DNA from: Cunninghamia lanceolata
Taxonomy: Eukaryota; Streptophyta; Pinopsida; Cupressales; Cupressaceae
Reading direction: 5' to 3'
Assembly: GCA_027924645.1 (NCBI GenBank)
Contig: BSBN01001751.1
Coordinates: forward strand, 1 to 64,000
Length of the DNA stretch: 64,000 bases
Position numbers and translations under genes: made by a program. Below the pieces are notes generated by a model. That model had not been told where the DNA came from and did no database searches. It was given only the letters and a program-made list of their open reading frames with translations. This document shows, in pieces, positions 11,952 through 23,055 of this stretch; position 1 is the first letter of the stretch; the number at the start of each line of letters is the position of its first letter.

Positions 11952-12819
11952 ATGGAAGCACAAGCACATATTCTGACCAGAATCCAGAATCTTCTGGGTC
12001 TAGTAAACTACATTGCTAGATTCTGTCATAAGCTTGCTAAAGACAAGCTTGAGTTAAATAAATTGTTAGGGAAGAATCCACTGCCATGGTCAGATAAGCA
12101 TGATGCTATGATTTTGAGAATAAAAAATAAATGTGCTGATCTTCCACCTCTGAGATTGCCAGGTGATGGTCAAAAATAGTTGAAACTGATGCCAGTGAGG
12201 CTGCATGGGCTGGTGTTTTAAAGGAAAAAAATGCCCCATGGCCAAGAAGAGATTATCAGATATGTTTCTAGTAGTTATACTTGTTATAAAAACTTTAAAG
12301 GCTTTTTAAATGTTTGTAGCTGACAAAAGGTTCCTAATCAGAAGTGACCTCCAAAATCTGTGAGGATTCCTCAAGAAAGAATCTAAAGATAAAGTGATCA
12401 GAGGAAGATTATTAAGATGGGCTCAATTCTTAAATACTTTCAATTTTGATATTGTTCATCTTCCTGGTGCTAATAATATTTTTGCAGATTTCTTATCCAG
12501 AGAAGGTCATATCACAGCCAAGGTAGAGCATGATCTTCCTGTTGAAGGACCACCTAAAAGAACTGGTAAAGTTAATGTCATCTGGGTTCGTGAACATAGA
12601 TGGTATGAAAAGAGCTGTCGAGAATGGAGTACAAATCCATTTGCCATGAGAGACTGTCATAACTTCCAGATGGCTAATGATTTCCTGTATGACAGATATA
12701 AGTGTCTAACTGCAAAACAACAGCTTATTCTTGAAAATTTATGGACTGCAAGACCCTTCTTCGAATTCTCTGCTGAAGCCGAACCAATTGACCCAGAAGT
12801 TGGCCATGTTCTCTAGAAC
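11952..12819 (+). pseudogene. Caulimovirid RNase H and polymerase C-terminus
   Basis: The connection segment after RT (LVNYIARFCHKLAKD) is in the original frame up to the stop at 12177-12179. The RNase H core begins at about 12182 with ETDASEAAWAGVL, but a frameshift between 12180 and 12394 moves the rest into the next frame, where RGRLLRWAQFL and HLPGANNIFADFLSRE give the end of the RNase H domain (12394-12520). An additional 100 codons without a recognised domain follow to 12816. This is the first place in the viral copy where an indel, rather than a stop, breaks the reading. Confidence 0.78.
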
Positions 12820-13570
12820 TGGTGTGGAGACTTTGTTCTACCAATCAAGTTCTTGAATCCATTTGTACACAGGCTTGACCGATGGCTCAATGAAGAAAAG
12901 GGAAAATAATTAATCAGAGATATGTTTCAAGGTCCTTACCCTCCAGCTAACGGAATGCAGTTCAATGGTACCTCTACTTATACAGGTTGCATCTTCAAGC
13001 TAACCTTTGATTCAGATACAGAAAATCTAATAAGCAGGCACATGGTTCAAACATATGGTCCAACAGGTGCAGGAACTCAGTATCAACACTGGAGTGTTCC
13101 AAACAAACTTCAACACCTACACTCAAATCAGATGCCCATCTGGATACATACAAAAACATACTGTATGGAATCCACGGATAGTGGAGCCATGGATCAAGGC
13201 ATATACAGAGCATATAAGTTAAAGGTTATGAGTATCATCTAGAAAGAATCCGATCCTCGACCAACTGTCAACCCTTCATCTGTCTTACCAGAAATAACAA
13301 GATTACCTGGATGCGAACTACATGCCTCATACATGACATGTGCAAACTATGCCTTCACTCTTGATCCCAGTAATGATCCAAGATATGTTGGATACAGTGA
13401 TTCCGGACCCAGTACAAGCTAATGGATGTGGCTTGTCATCCACCGAAGGAATCTATCCCTTCATGACAACAGACAGACGTGGTCCACACCACGGTAAAAG
13501 GGGAAAGCATACATGCCTAACAGTATGCACGAGATATGCTTCTCGTGATCAAAAGGCAACTTTGTAAAAA
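12820..13570 (+). pseudogene. Viral-region reading fragments downstream of RNase H, function unknown
   Basis: After the stop at 12816 the frame continues with further stops through 12922-13242 (a stretch with many His/Gln/Thr residues and GPTGAGTQYQHW) and then changes frame near 13340. The stretch lies between RNase H and the promoter, where some caulimovirids have an extra C-terminal domain or ORF. I do not recognise the product. Its continuity with the polymerase frame argues that it belongs to the virus rather than to flanking plant DNA. Confidence 0.45.
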
Positions 13571-13757
13571 GTAGATTCTTTAGGGGTCTTGCTAGTCCCT
13601 CTTTATTCCTTGTTCACGGGTTATTGGGATCCACCAGAGGAATCTTATCCTCAACTGGATAACCCTACAGATAAGGAGTTGCAACATGTTTGCTTCCTAT
13701 GGTCGGACTCGAAACCCGGACTTAATGAGAATAGGTTAAAGATTTGCCTTGCCTTCC

Positions 13758-13765
13758 TATATAAA
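13758..13765 (+). promoter_or_regulatory. Putative pregenomic RNA promoter TATA box
   Basis: TATATAAA followed by GG lies in the non-coding region between the polymerase and movement-protein parts, about 310 bases before the primer-binding site. This matches the position of the 35S-type promoter in caulimovirids. Transcription would start near 13,790. Confidence 0.6.
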
Positions 13766-14014
13766 GGACGTAAGGCTACCTCATTCCTCATTCGAGTCTT
13801 GAGTGAGTAAGTCCTCATAGCAATCTTATAGTCTTAGAAAAATTTTGTAAGTCTTTAGTAGAGAGTCCTAGGTAAGCTCTAAGAATCAAAGTAGTATGCT
13901 CTTTCTGCTTTGCAGAAATCAGAACCTCAGAAGTCCTGATGAGATAGCTCTATAATATTTCTGAGAATATAGCGAGCATTATATGAGATGAATGTAATCT
14001 TGAAATGATATGAT

Positions 14015-14020
14015 AATAAA
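14015..14020 (+). promoter_or_regulatory. Putative viral poly(A) signal
   Basis: AATAAA about 250 bases downstream of the TATA box and about 50 bases upstream of the primer site. Caulimovirid pregenomic RNA is terminally redundant, and a poly(A) signal shortly after the transcription start is the expected arrangement. Confidence 0.5.
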
Positions 14021-14071
14021 ATCTTCCGCATATTTCATTTGGCATTTGTCTCTTGCAGCTATTGTCAAAGT

Positions 14072-14085
14072 TGGTATCAGAGCCA
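14072..14085 (+). other. tRNA-Met primer-binding site of the caulimovirid
   Basis: TGGTATCAGAGCCA is complementary to the 3' end of plant initiator tRNA-Met, the minus-strand primer of caulimovirids and most plant LTR elements. In the virus this is position 1 of the genome. It is followed by the movement-protein region. Confidence 0.85.
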
Positions 14086-14339
14086 TAAAAAGAAATTAAT
14101 CTTGTATTGCATTCATAGTTACAGTCTTTGTTTGACTATATCCATTCATGAGTTCAGAAGTAATGTTCATCTGTATTTCTCTCTGTAATGCTCCCTGTAT
14201 TGCTCTTACCACCATTTTCATGTCGTAAGTCCTTATTGTAAGTCCCGTTGTTGAAGCCATGATTAGGCATTGTTAGGGCAGTTGAGGCAGTAATCTAGTA
14301 ATTCAAGCGTGGGTTTGAGTGTAGATTTGAGTGTAGAAC

Positions 14340-15343
14340 ATGGATAAAGCTTCTACCTCTGGATCGGGTATGGCACCCGAAGATCATGCTACAGATCGCA
14401 TAAAGAGGTTAGTTTGACAAATTTCTTTGCTGATACCGAGAATACATTCTCAATGCCAGAAGAAATTGGAAATGCTTTAGAAGAAGTTTCTCAGAATAGA
14501 TTTCTTAATGAAGAATTTAAAGTTCCACGTATTAAGCCTTCTAAAATATATAGTGATATTCCTAGTAGTCTGGTAGATATGTTCAATAGGTCAAAAGGTT
14601 TAAAAATTTTCTTTGGATACAAATCTTGGCAAAAGTGTCATGTTGCTACTCTACAACACATTGTAATAGGTGGCTTAGAAGGAAAGTTAAAATTGTTTAA
14701 TGACACTGAGATTAGTAAATTCCAGAGACAGGCCAGAGCCAGTCCAGACAATCCTCAGTATATGCATCTATCATATGTCTGAATAGGTATCACTGGTCAT
14801 TACAGAAAAGGTCTTCCCATAATAATCTTTATGATGCTTAAGGATGCTAGGTTCTATAAACTATCCCATGCCTTACTTGGATGTGCATGCAATTCTATGG
14901 CTGAAGGATCGCTATATATTGACTGTTTGTTAGATTTCACTGTTAGTTTGAAAGATGGAAACCTTAATGATGTCCTCACCTACCAATTCAAAACCATGAA
15001 TCTTTATATGAAGGACATGTCCATTGATCATTCCTTAGTCTTTCTGGTTCATTACCATCTGTATAACAAGGTTATTCCATTAATGATGAATCCCAAAAGA
15101 GCTCAAGGTATAGAAGATTTATCCACCATTTGGAAATCTACCAGTGAGCACACCCAATTGACTGCACCCAAAATAGTGCATCATAGGGATATCCAACTTC
15201 CTAAAGAATGGGCTTTAGATCTTTGGGATAAGGACCGTCAACCACCTCCACAGAAGCCTCCTCAGTTGCGTTTCAAGCTTCTTGGTGGTTTGCAAGCTCA
15301 ATTTTTCTATGACAGCACGATACAGTGTGTTCCAGATGACTAG
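14340..15343 (+). pseudogene. Caulimovirid movement protein (30K superfamily)
   Basis: An ATG at 14340 opens a short reading that shifts frame before 14414. From 14414 to 15343 the sequence is in one frame with a single stop at 14780-14782. The readable part has the pattern of the 30K movement-protein core: a hydrophobic strand before the stop, then GITGHYRKGLP, a MLKDARF strand, GSLYIDCLLDFTVSL and the conserved region after it. These proteins modify plasmodesmata for cell-to-cell spread. A proline-rich tail (PPPQKPPQ) ends the frame. The family is supported by motif order and by the position just after the primer site. It is broken by one frameshift and one stop. Confidence 0.75.
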
Positions 15344-15360
15344 ATATTCCTAGAGTTCAT

Positions 15361-16499
15361 AATTGAAGGTGTGCAACATAGAACCCTTGACATGTAGAGG
15401 TAAAAGAATGTTTGGGGATGTTGTATGAGTCATGAAGACTCATCTAGAAAAGTTTCATGAAGATCTACCTTGTTTCTAGTACCACACAAGGTTTTCAGGC
15501 TGTTGTGGCCGTTATGCTTCAAGTTTCTTTTGTCTTTGCTTAAGGCTGTCCTATTTTCAAATGAGAAGAGTGTGCAGATGTAATTCCTTGATGATTGATG
15601 CTGTGAAGGATCTTTTGGACCTGGTTTAGCAAGTTTTGGTATTCGCAAGGCATGGGTTCTTTGTTGGTGCAACGTGTGATCTTATTTAGGACCTATCTTC
15701 TACATGTTTCATATTATGTGTTGTCTAGCCAAATTGTAATGTATTTTTCATATTGTAACTAGCCGACAAACAATGTAATATCTTGTATAAATTGTAAATC
15801 AAGTTGAGTGAGGTGGTGTGTGGTTGCAAATTGATTAATAAGGGTTGCAAGTAAATTAAGAAAGCAGAATGTATACATCTTGATGTGCGATTGAAGGAGA
15901 AAGAGCAGAAGTTATTGATGTTGTCCTGATTCATCTTGAATACATATTTGTGATAGTGATCAATCATAGAGTGTGCCTAACTGATTTGATCATTAGGACG
16001 AAGTGTGAAGAGGTAGAACTGCAATCATCAAAGGTGAATTTCAATGTTAGTTTTTAGATAGTAGAATGACTGTCGTACAGTAATCTCTTGTAAGTGTGTT
16101 CTCTTTTCAGGGAATAGTTGCTTAATTGGGAGTGCCCCTAAAACAAAGTTATCAGGGAGTTGTAACTTCCTTGGGAGTGACCCTAAATCAAAGTTTTTAG
16201 GGAGTAGTTGCTTCCTTGGGTTGCAGCCCTAAAACAAAGTTATTATTTGTGCTTCATATATTGTGAGTTAATCCTCACCGTGGTTTTTCCCTTCTTGGGA
16301 TTTTCATGTATATCTGGTGTTATGTGTGGATGTGCATTGAGTTAATATTTCATGATTATGGTTATATTGTGATGCATGCTTATTTAATATTGTGATGCTT
16401 GAATTTTAATCTTCTTCGAATAAGAGGAAATTGTTAAAACGGAAGATTGTTTAAGATACTGATTCCCCCCCCCCCCCTCTCAGTATCCTGGTGTGTTCA
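15361..16499 (+). repeat. Right part of a copia LTR beyond the caulimovirid copy
   Basis: Has the signature of conifer-type copia LTR ends: a TCCTCACCGTGGTTTTTCCC-like block near 16,270, a long C-run (about 14 C) followed by TCTCAGTATCC near 16,465-16,490, and an end at about GTGTTCA (16,499). The young copia LTR of this window has the mirror-like motif (CTGAGAGGGGGGG) at its outer end. Three diverged direct repeats of roughly 55 bases (GGGAGTGMCCCTAAAWCAAAGTT) lie at 16,125-16,250. Together with 7752-8465 it would make one LTR of about 1.85 kb, split by the viral insertion. The right boundary is approximate and no TSD was found. Confidence 0.5.
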
Positions 16500-17567
16500 A
16501 GAGTAAATACCATATATTTTAAATATAAATTAAAAATGTTTGTTATACATTGCAAAAAACAAAACACCATTGCCATCATCTCATCTTACAATATATGTAT
16601 GAATTTTTATTTCAATATTTTATTCCATAATTTATTGCTTCCATTACTATAGCCTATTAGCAAATTGGTTGGGCTAAAACTCCCTAATTATTTAAGCCCA
16701 TTGGCATTGTTTTTTAGTATCAGTAAAATCTTGATATATTTTCCTCCATGAATATTTTGGAAGGTGAATGTTTCTAATGTTTTTTTGGTTTCTTTCTCAT
16801 GGTGTTCCTTGGCTGCATGGTTGAAAACATGGCTAGATACAATGTTTTACTGTGCAGGGGTTTCTTTGGCTGGACATGTGTGCAAGAAAATTCAACAGTT
16901 GTCTCCAAAGCAAGCCTGGGCAGATTCCAAATGGTGCTAGACGTGACACTGGCTCTTCTGTACAAATGGTTTGTCTTGCTCTTATGTGCTCTCTTCTGCA
17001 GCTGCTCCAAGCCTGACAAACCCTTGCCCTACAGTTATTCTTTCAAGTTGATGATTTTGCTATTTTTGATCATGCATTATTGAAAGCTTATGGCTATATT
17101 CATTCATGTGTGTAACAACTCTACATGGAGCAACAACTCTTCAAGCAAGAGCAGCAAGGGAAGCAGGTGTAGTTATTGCTCCATACTAGAAAGTAGAAGG
17201 CATCTCAAATGCTATAGTTGCACTAGAGAGATTTAACGAGGAGCTGGACAATCAAAGTCACAGTGATTCTGAAATATACACCTAATATATTATGGCTAGA
17301 GGATGTGACATATTAAAACACACAAGAAAAGGTCAATACTACTTCTAGGCACTCATTTTTTTAATCTTTGAAGCTCCCTATCAAAATACTTCAAGCATAA
17401 GTTTGGAAAATGGCATAATGGTTTGTATGTAGGAGCTCTATCTTTTCAATCTATCAATGCTATTTTTGATCACATGTCCAGGAAATTTAATTAACAAACT
17501 ATTTGTTAGGTTGTTTTTGGTATTTTTTAATTTATGCAATTTCCTTAACATCTGTTGTCTTTTCTAG
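16500..17567. other. Intron-like or spacer sequence with unrecognised exon-like fragments
   Basis: No recognised gene. 16,799-17,083 is open on the plus strand for 94 codons but its residue content (many Leu/Cys/Phe) is not convincing. 17,107-17,262 can be read as ARAAREAGVVIAPY, a stop, then VEGISNAIVALERFNEEL, which looks protein-like but is unidentified. The segment 16,690-16,800 resembles 33,885-33,985 in the right flank of the giant-LTR element, suggesting a shared old repeat. Confidence 0.35.
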
Positions 17568-17648
17568 GTTGGTAATGTGCATGTACAATTCAAGGAAGAG
17601 GAACATGTTGTTGCAACTCTGCGAGCTTTGACTGAAATATTTTATGCG
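17568..17648 (+). pseudogene. U2AF35-like exon fragment (RRM part)
   Basis: Directly after a pyrimidine-rich tract ending in TTTTCTAG, 27 codons read VGNVHVQFKEEEHVVATLRA followed by LTEIFYA, and a GTTAAT donor-like site follows. The pattern GNV-V-F-EE-A-AL-G-FYAG is typical of the U2AF small-subunit RRM, which helps recognise 3' splice sites. No other exon of that gene is seen nearby, so this is probably an isolated fragment rather than a working gene. Short length keeps confidence moderate. Confidence 0.5.
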
Positions 17649-19519
17649 GTTAATTATTTTTTTTCATATTAAATGTAGTTCTAAAATTCTAGTGTGTTGC
17701 TTATCTTATATCCACTAATGCCTATTATATCCTATTAATCTAATAATTTAAAATATTACTATATTTTCAATTGACCTATTTGTGCTTGTCCAAGACATTA
17801 GACACATTAGAATATATTGCACATTGTGGTCATACAGTAAAAGTAAACTAAATATAGTTGTTTCCAGTTATAAACCTTGCCAAACAACTTTCATTTTGCT
17901 GAAAAAGGTCATTTTCTGATAGTTTTGGCCACGCTAAACATTGATGTCCAAATGACTATTAATCTGCTCTGTTTTTACTTGTGGTGATTGTCATTAGGTT
18001 GGTCAGGCATATTGAATATATATATAGAAGCATATTCACATACAAATTTTCTCCATTTCAAAAACAATGTCGCTCATCCACCATACAAAATTTCTCCTTG
18101 ATGCTTGTCATATCTATAACTCATTTTAATTAAAAGAATTTTGAAAAATCACAATACAATCGGATGCTAATGAATTATTCCTTAAAGTGAATTTTTCTAT
18201 CTTGTAATATTACTTTTCTCTAATTTTTTTATCCATACCTATTCTATTTGCCTCATTTTTACACTCAAGCAGAAGAAGAATAGAGAGCACAAACAAGAAG
18301 AATATTTTAGTTTAGTATTAAATTATTAATGTTGGGGCATTTTATTTTTTCCTAAAATTTTAGAATTTTAATTTTAAAGCTTTGATGAGTTTTTTTTTCA
18401 AATTCTACCATTTTAAATATTGGATTTTTTAAGTGTATGTATTTTTCAAATTTTGTGTTATTCCAAAGAAATTCAATGATTTTTTGGTTTTTTTCCATAC
18501 TGTCCATGGAGATGCTAGTTTCTAATGCACAAAATGAATTTTTTGCATGGGTTTTGCAAACTTTTAACAAATGCAATTGGTAGATGCCTATGCCAAAATG
18601 GGAGCTTTGGAAAAGGGTATGGACTTCCATCAAAGCATAAAGGAAGGGGGGTTTTGTTAGATTTTGACTAGCACAACTAACTGGAGCGAGCAGTCTATTT
18701 TCCCCAAAAATAGAACATAGACAACATTGGTTAACAGATACTCTTTGTTAACCATATTTGTCATGACATTTTCATAGTAAAATTATTAGTACCTGCCTAC
18801 GTAATGTGCTCTTGCTCTTGTGCATTCAATAACTTCAGCTAAAAGTAAGCTCTTAGATCTTTTCAAAATTGCTGCAACATATTTATAACTATTTGGTGCA
18901 ACTTAGATTCATTATGGTGACATTACAAACCCCTAAAGTCACTACCAGCTCAGTGATTTTCATGAAATGAGAATTTTTGTAGTTAATGCATCTAATTTTT
19001 TAACTTTTAGAGCAGATGCTTACGAATCCCTGGGATTTATCTGCTGAGGCTATTGGTGAATTGCCACTTGGCTTGAAATTTCTAAAAGGTTTTGAGTATG
19101 ACCTTATTTCTCTACCAAGGTTTGATTTGTTCAAGAATATTTATTAATGCATTGCTTCATACTTACAAACCTTGCAAATATTTGTTTGCCATGGTCTGTC
19201 AATCCATTCTGACCTTGGGTGTTTCATTTTCTTCTTTATACAGTAATTCATAGTTGGACATTATTTATTTTACTAGCATTAATATGATCAATAGTGAATA
19301 TTTTAGTGCATGACTTGAAGTCATGTTTCTTGTCTACATTCAATTCAATAGAGTTACAATGTACACTATTGTTTAAACTAGCAAATTAGTTGGACAGTTG
19401 GAAGCGAATTGTGTTTGTTTGCAATGAATGGTGGAGTTCTTTAAATTATATACTTATGATGTGAATGAGAGATTTGTATTTGTATTCTTTTTTCTTTTAC
19501 ATATGGAAGTGTCTTGAAA
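17649..19519. other. AT-rich spacer, one exon-like fragment
   Basis: Mostly non-coding. A fragment at 19,010-19,107, preceded by a TTTTAACTTTTAG acceptor-like site, reads QMLTNPWDLSAEAIGELPLG in one frame. It has protein-like composition but no identity I can name. Confidence 0.35.
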
Positions 19520-20077
19520 CATGCCCCTTGAGGTGCTGGACTACAAACATGGACATATGGCCTTATAGACCCCAAAAATGGCTTTTACTTATTGCTTACT
19601 TCTAGTGATGTAATAGTCTAGGACTTCTACAGGGAAATCTGTGGGTTTCACTATTTTACCTTCCATTGTAGGCTACACTCTTCCTTATGTCTGGATTGGT
19701 CACTCTGGCACATTGGGCTGAAGTCTATGTATACGCATTTGTAGTGCCATCTTACATGTCCACTTTTAAGGCCTTCAAGTCTCCCAATAACTGTGGATGG
19801 AATGATCAGTGTCATTTCCCATGAGCTTGCAAAGCTTTCACATAATCCACTTGTGAATGCATGGTATGTTGGTCAGGACCTTTCTGCACCAACTGTAATT
19901 GTTGATCTCTGTGAGGGGATTTATGGAACAGGGGATGGTGGGTCCTACACAGGCCAAGTTCTTCAGGACAAAACAAGTGCTAGTTTCAACTTGAATGGCC
20001 TGAGAAGGTATTTGGTGCAATGGATATGGAGCCCTATCTTGTCTACTTTCTTTGGACCCAATGCTTTAGACCAATGA
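19520..20077 (+). pseudogene. EXORDIUM-like (phosphate-induced protein 1 family) pseudogene, C-terminal half
   Basis: Fragments in shifting plus-strand frames follow the order of plant EXORDIUM/EXO-like proteins, which are secreted cell-wall proteins linked to growth and sugar response. They are LTSSDVIV, a stop, DFYREICGFHYFTF (about 19,600-19,662), a frame change to VGYTLPYVWIGHSG (from about 19,669), another change, and then an open stretch 19,793-20,077 with DGMISVISHELAKLS, NPLVNAWYVG, LCEGIYGTGDGGSYTG and YLVQWIWSPIL, ending in GPNALD near the family's usual C-terminus. At least one stop and two frameshifts break it and the N-terminal half with the signal peptide is absent. There are no introns between the fragments. 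Confidence 0.82.
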
Positions 20078-20279
20078 TATTTTTAGATTCAGAAGAAGAT
20101 AGATATACAAAGAAAGGTATTAAATATATACACATTATATATGTATTCAGCGTAGGGGATGGATTTGCTCATATTAAGTATTGCTTGTTTGCTTGGTACA
20201 GTCTAAGGATATGTTATCTACTCTAAGACTGACAACAAGAGGTTAGACTACTATTCATGTTAGAGTGAATATTATGTTC

Positions 20280-20830
20280 TTTTTTTCTTTCAGGAGATTG
20301 TGTACATTAACTGCTTAGAATGTTGTCCACGTGAGATTTCTATCTTAATATGAAATTGCATGAAGATTAATCATTTGTAAACACTATTTACAGTAAATAT
20401 TGAATTCTCTTGTAGTTTTTTGTTGCTTTTTTGAATTTGTGGGTGCTTTCCATATAAGTGTTTGAATACTAGAAACATCTTCATATTTGAAAAATTTTGG
20501 CTCTTATAATTAGATATGGATTGTGTTAGCTGTAGATAGGAAAGTGGGATCTTAAATAATATTTGAATTCTTTACTTCAAGGAGATTACGTACATTAAGG
20601 TTGATTAGAAAGTTGTGTACATTATATTTCCTTAATGTGAACTAGCATGAAGATTAATCATTTGTAAACACTATGTATTGTTTGTGGAATTCTCCTATAT
20701 TTTTATGTTTCCTTTCTTAATTTCTAGGTGATTTCCTTATAAGGTGTTTGAATCCTAGAAACATCTTCATAACTAAATATGGATTGTGTTTGATGCAAAG
20801 TGGGATATAATGGACAACATTTGATTTCTT
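20280..20830. repeat. Diverged tandem duplication of about 290 bases
   Basis: Two imperfect copies, about 20,285-20,535 and 20,580-20,800, share GCATGAAGATTAATCATTTG, TAAACACTAT, GAATTCTC and TAGAAACATCTTCATA in the same order. No coding role is apparent. It lies downstream of the EXORDIUM-like pseudogene. Confidence 0.65.
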
Positions 20831-20914
20831 AAATAATTTGCACCAAGATTAATCAAAGGAGTCACTTGCAAACAACCTAATTTTTTAGTCCTTGCCTGTG
20901 GCAAGGATACTATT

Positions 20915-20919
20915 GTATT
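20915..20919. repeat. Target-site duplication, left copy (giant-LTR element)
   Basis: GTATT immediately before the 5' LTR; the same five bases follow the 3' LTR at 33,746-33,750. Perfect 5-bp duplication from integration. Confidence 0.9.
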
Positions 20920-22051
20920 TGTAGTGCCCCTCAACTTATCGTCTTTTGGACTGATGTTTGCTTAGTAGTATTGGACATTTTGATAGTACTTTTAGATCGT
21001 TGATGATGGATTTCTAGTTATTTTGCTATTTCAGTATGAACCTAATTGTTATGATAACAGATGTTGATGATGGATTATGTCATTTTATGCTTTACAATTT
21101 GATAAATGAACTGATGTTTTAGATGCTTTGATGTTATTCATTATATGGGATTGGAAGTTAGTTGATCAGTTTATGTCATAGATTAGTAATCTGATACCTT
21201 ATTCAATATAGTTGATTGTTATTTATAAACGGGAATGGAACAGTGTTGTATTACTTGTTCTCGAGTACCCTACCTCACTGTGATTTCCATTCACGATAGG
21301 ACTGCATGTGATGTATATGTATATCTTGTTATGGTTAACTGTGCGTTGCTACAGGATGCAGGTACTAGGCATCGACTCCACCTGATTACAGGTCTGAGCG
21401 TGCCTTCGCCAATGGATTAGTTGGTTGGAGTTAACGTGAGGTCCCTAGTCAGTGTTCCTTCGTCGTCAGTTTACCCTTGTGGTTATTGGTTGTCATTCGC
21501 CCATGTCGTACTGTCAGGTAATATTGTATCTTGGAGTCAAATCAAGTTCGAAGGTGTCTAAGTATGTGTGGTAATGTTGTGCTTTAATTAGAATTATTCT
21601 ACGAAAGAGTTTAAGTGTTGTTAAATGGGCATAATGTCGTTAATTGTCGATTATAGTTATAAATAAATTATTATTTTAGTAGAAGTGTTGTTGTTAAATA
21701 AAGTTGTAAGAAGTTTGTATTATTTGATATAATATTAATTATAATAAATATTTAAATAAATAAATAGTGGTAATCATGTTGTAAATTGTGATTTACAACT
21801 TGATTAATAAAATAAATTAAAGGATAGTACAAAATTATATAATTGTCGATATAGTACTATTCTATTTAAATAACAATAAATTGGGTCAGCTATAAAGAAA
21901 TTAGATTTTATGTGCTTACATTTAAAAAATAATATTAATAAAATAAAATAAATAATATGTGGGGATCTATAAATTAAATAAAAAATACATATTCTTTAAG
22001 GGAGTTTGCGCGGGATCGCGTGCCAAGCCCTTGGAGAGGAGAGAGGCTGTG

Positions 22052-22059
22052 TTATAAAA
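22052..22059 (+). promoter_or_regulatory. Putative LTR promoter TATA box (5' LTR)
   Basis: TTATAAAA in a GC-richer context after a long AT-rich part; the same site is at 29,294-29,301 in the 3' LTR. This is the most promoter-like site in the LTR. Confidence 0.5.
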
Positions 22060-22962
22060 GAGCTGTAGGGGGGCATCAAGGAGATGAACACAGGTGCAAG
22101 GAAAGGAGCAGCTTGGAACTGCAGCAATTGTAGCAGACTCGTCGATTTGACATCGCAGCCAGGTTCCTCTAATGCTCGATTTCTACCTTTGATTCTGCAT
22201 CTGTATATGCTGGGTTGATTGCTTCTTTATTTGCAAATGGAATGCTTGTGGTCGTATTGCTTCCTGCAGAATCCTTCTGTCCTTTCTGTGTTTACTCCTT
22301 TTCTAGGATGGAATCAGAGTAAAATCATGAATTCTTAGGAAACATCAATTTACCTTAGGTACTATAAATTTATCACGGTTGTAGCTATTGATTGTGTAAC
22401 AACAGCAATACTTAGATCTCTGTTGTATGACATCATTGAATTTTAAAAAAAAAAAAAACGTCTTGATCTGTCAGCAAACCCTAGTAATACTTCCTTGAAA
22501 GAGGGCAGGTATAAATGAGGGACCGAGCACTGCAAATTGCTTTTGCGTAATCGCTTTCTGTTTTAAAAAAAAAAAAAAAGAAAAGGGAAACCCTAATTTG
22601 TCATAAGAGTATGTTCACTTGAGCGGTGTTCCATCCTCCAACGGCAGCTTTAAGGCAGATGTTGCCAGAAAATCCTTCGCCACGATGCCACGAATTCTTC
22701 AAGGTCAATTATTTGAAATTTCTTTTGTTTGGATACCCGTCCTTCACTCGTTCCATTAAAACCCTGCAATGCAAGTGTAATGCAGATTTATCATCGAGCC
22801 AATGAATAGGCGAATCTTTCTTAGGCCAGACGTAAGACAAGAGATTAGTAGTGTGAATTGAACACATAGGATGGATCGCTTGGGAAACATCTAGTCGCAC
22901 TTTTAGTAGTCAGCGAATAGATTCAGCCGTTATGATTGAGAGCTCTGTGTATATATTGCGTA

Positions 22963-23055
22963 TTGTTGTGGTTAGTTTTACTTCGGTTGTGGACAGATAA
23001 TCATAGGTATTGTGGTTAGTTTTACTTCGGTGGTGGACAGATAATCATATGTATC
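22963..23055 (+). repeat. Tandem duplication of about 45 bases just before the PHD-like frame
   Basis: Two adjacent copies of ATTGTGGTTAGTTTTACTTC followed by GGTGGACAGATAATCATA. The duplication is also in the 3' LTR (about 30,207-30,299), so it predates this insertion. Confidence 0.75.

Larger units (their letters stand above)
8470..15360 (+). mobile_element. Endogenous caulimovirid (plant pararetrovirus), circularly permuted and decayed
   Basis: In order, the segment carries a coat-protein region with a zinc-knuckle-like motif, an aspartic protease, a reverse transcriptase with YIDD, RNase H, an intergenic region with TATA box, poly(A) signal and tRNA-Met primer-binding site, and a 30K-type movement protein. 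The absence of integrase, the presence of a movement protein and the PBS-bearing intergenic region identify Caulimoviridae rather than a gypsy element. The genome numbering of these viruses begins at the primer site, so the order here is circularly permuted. At about 6.9 kb it is close to one genome unit, broken between the movement and coat regions. The reading frame is interrupted by many stops, so this is a fossil copy. The genus is not decidable by eye; the gymnosperm endogenous groups are the first comparison to make. Confidence 0.88.
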
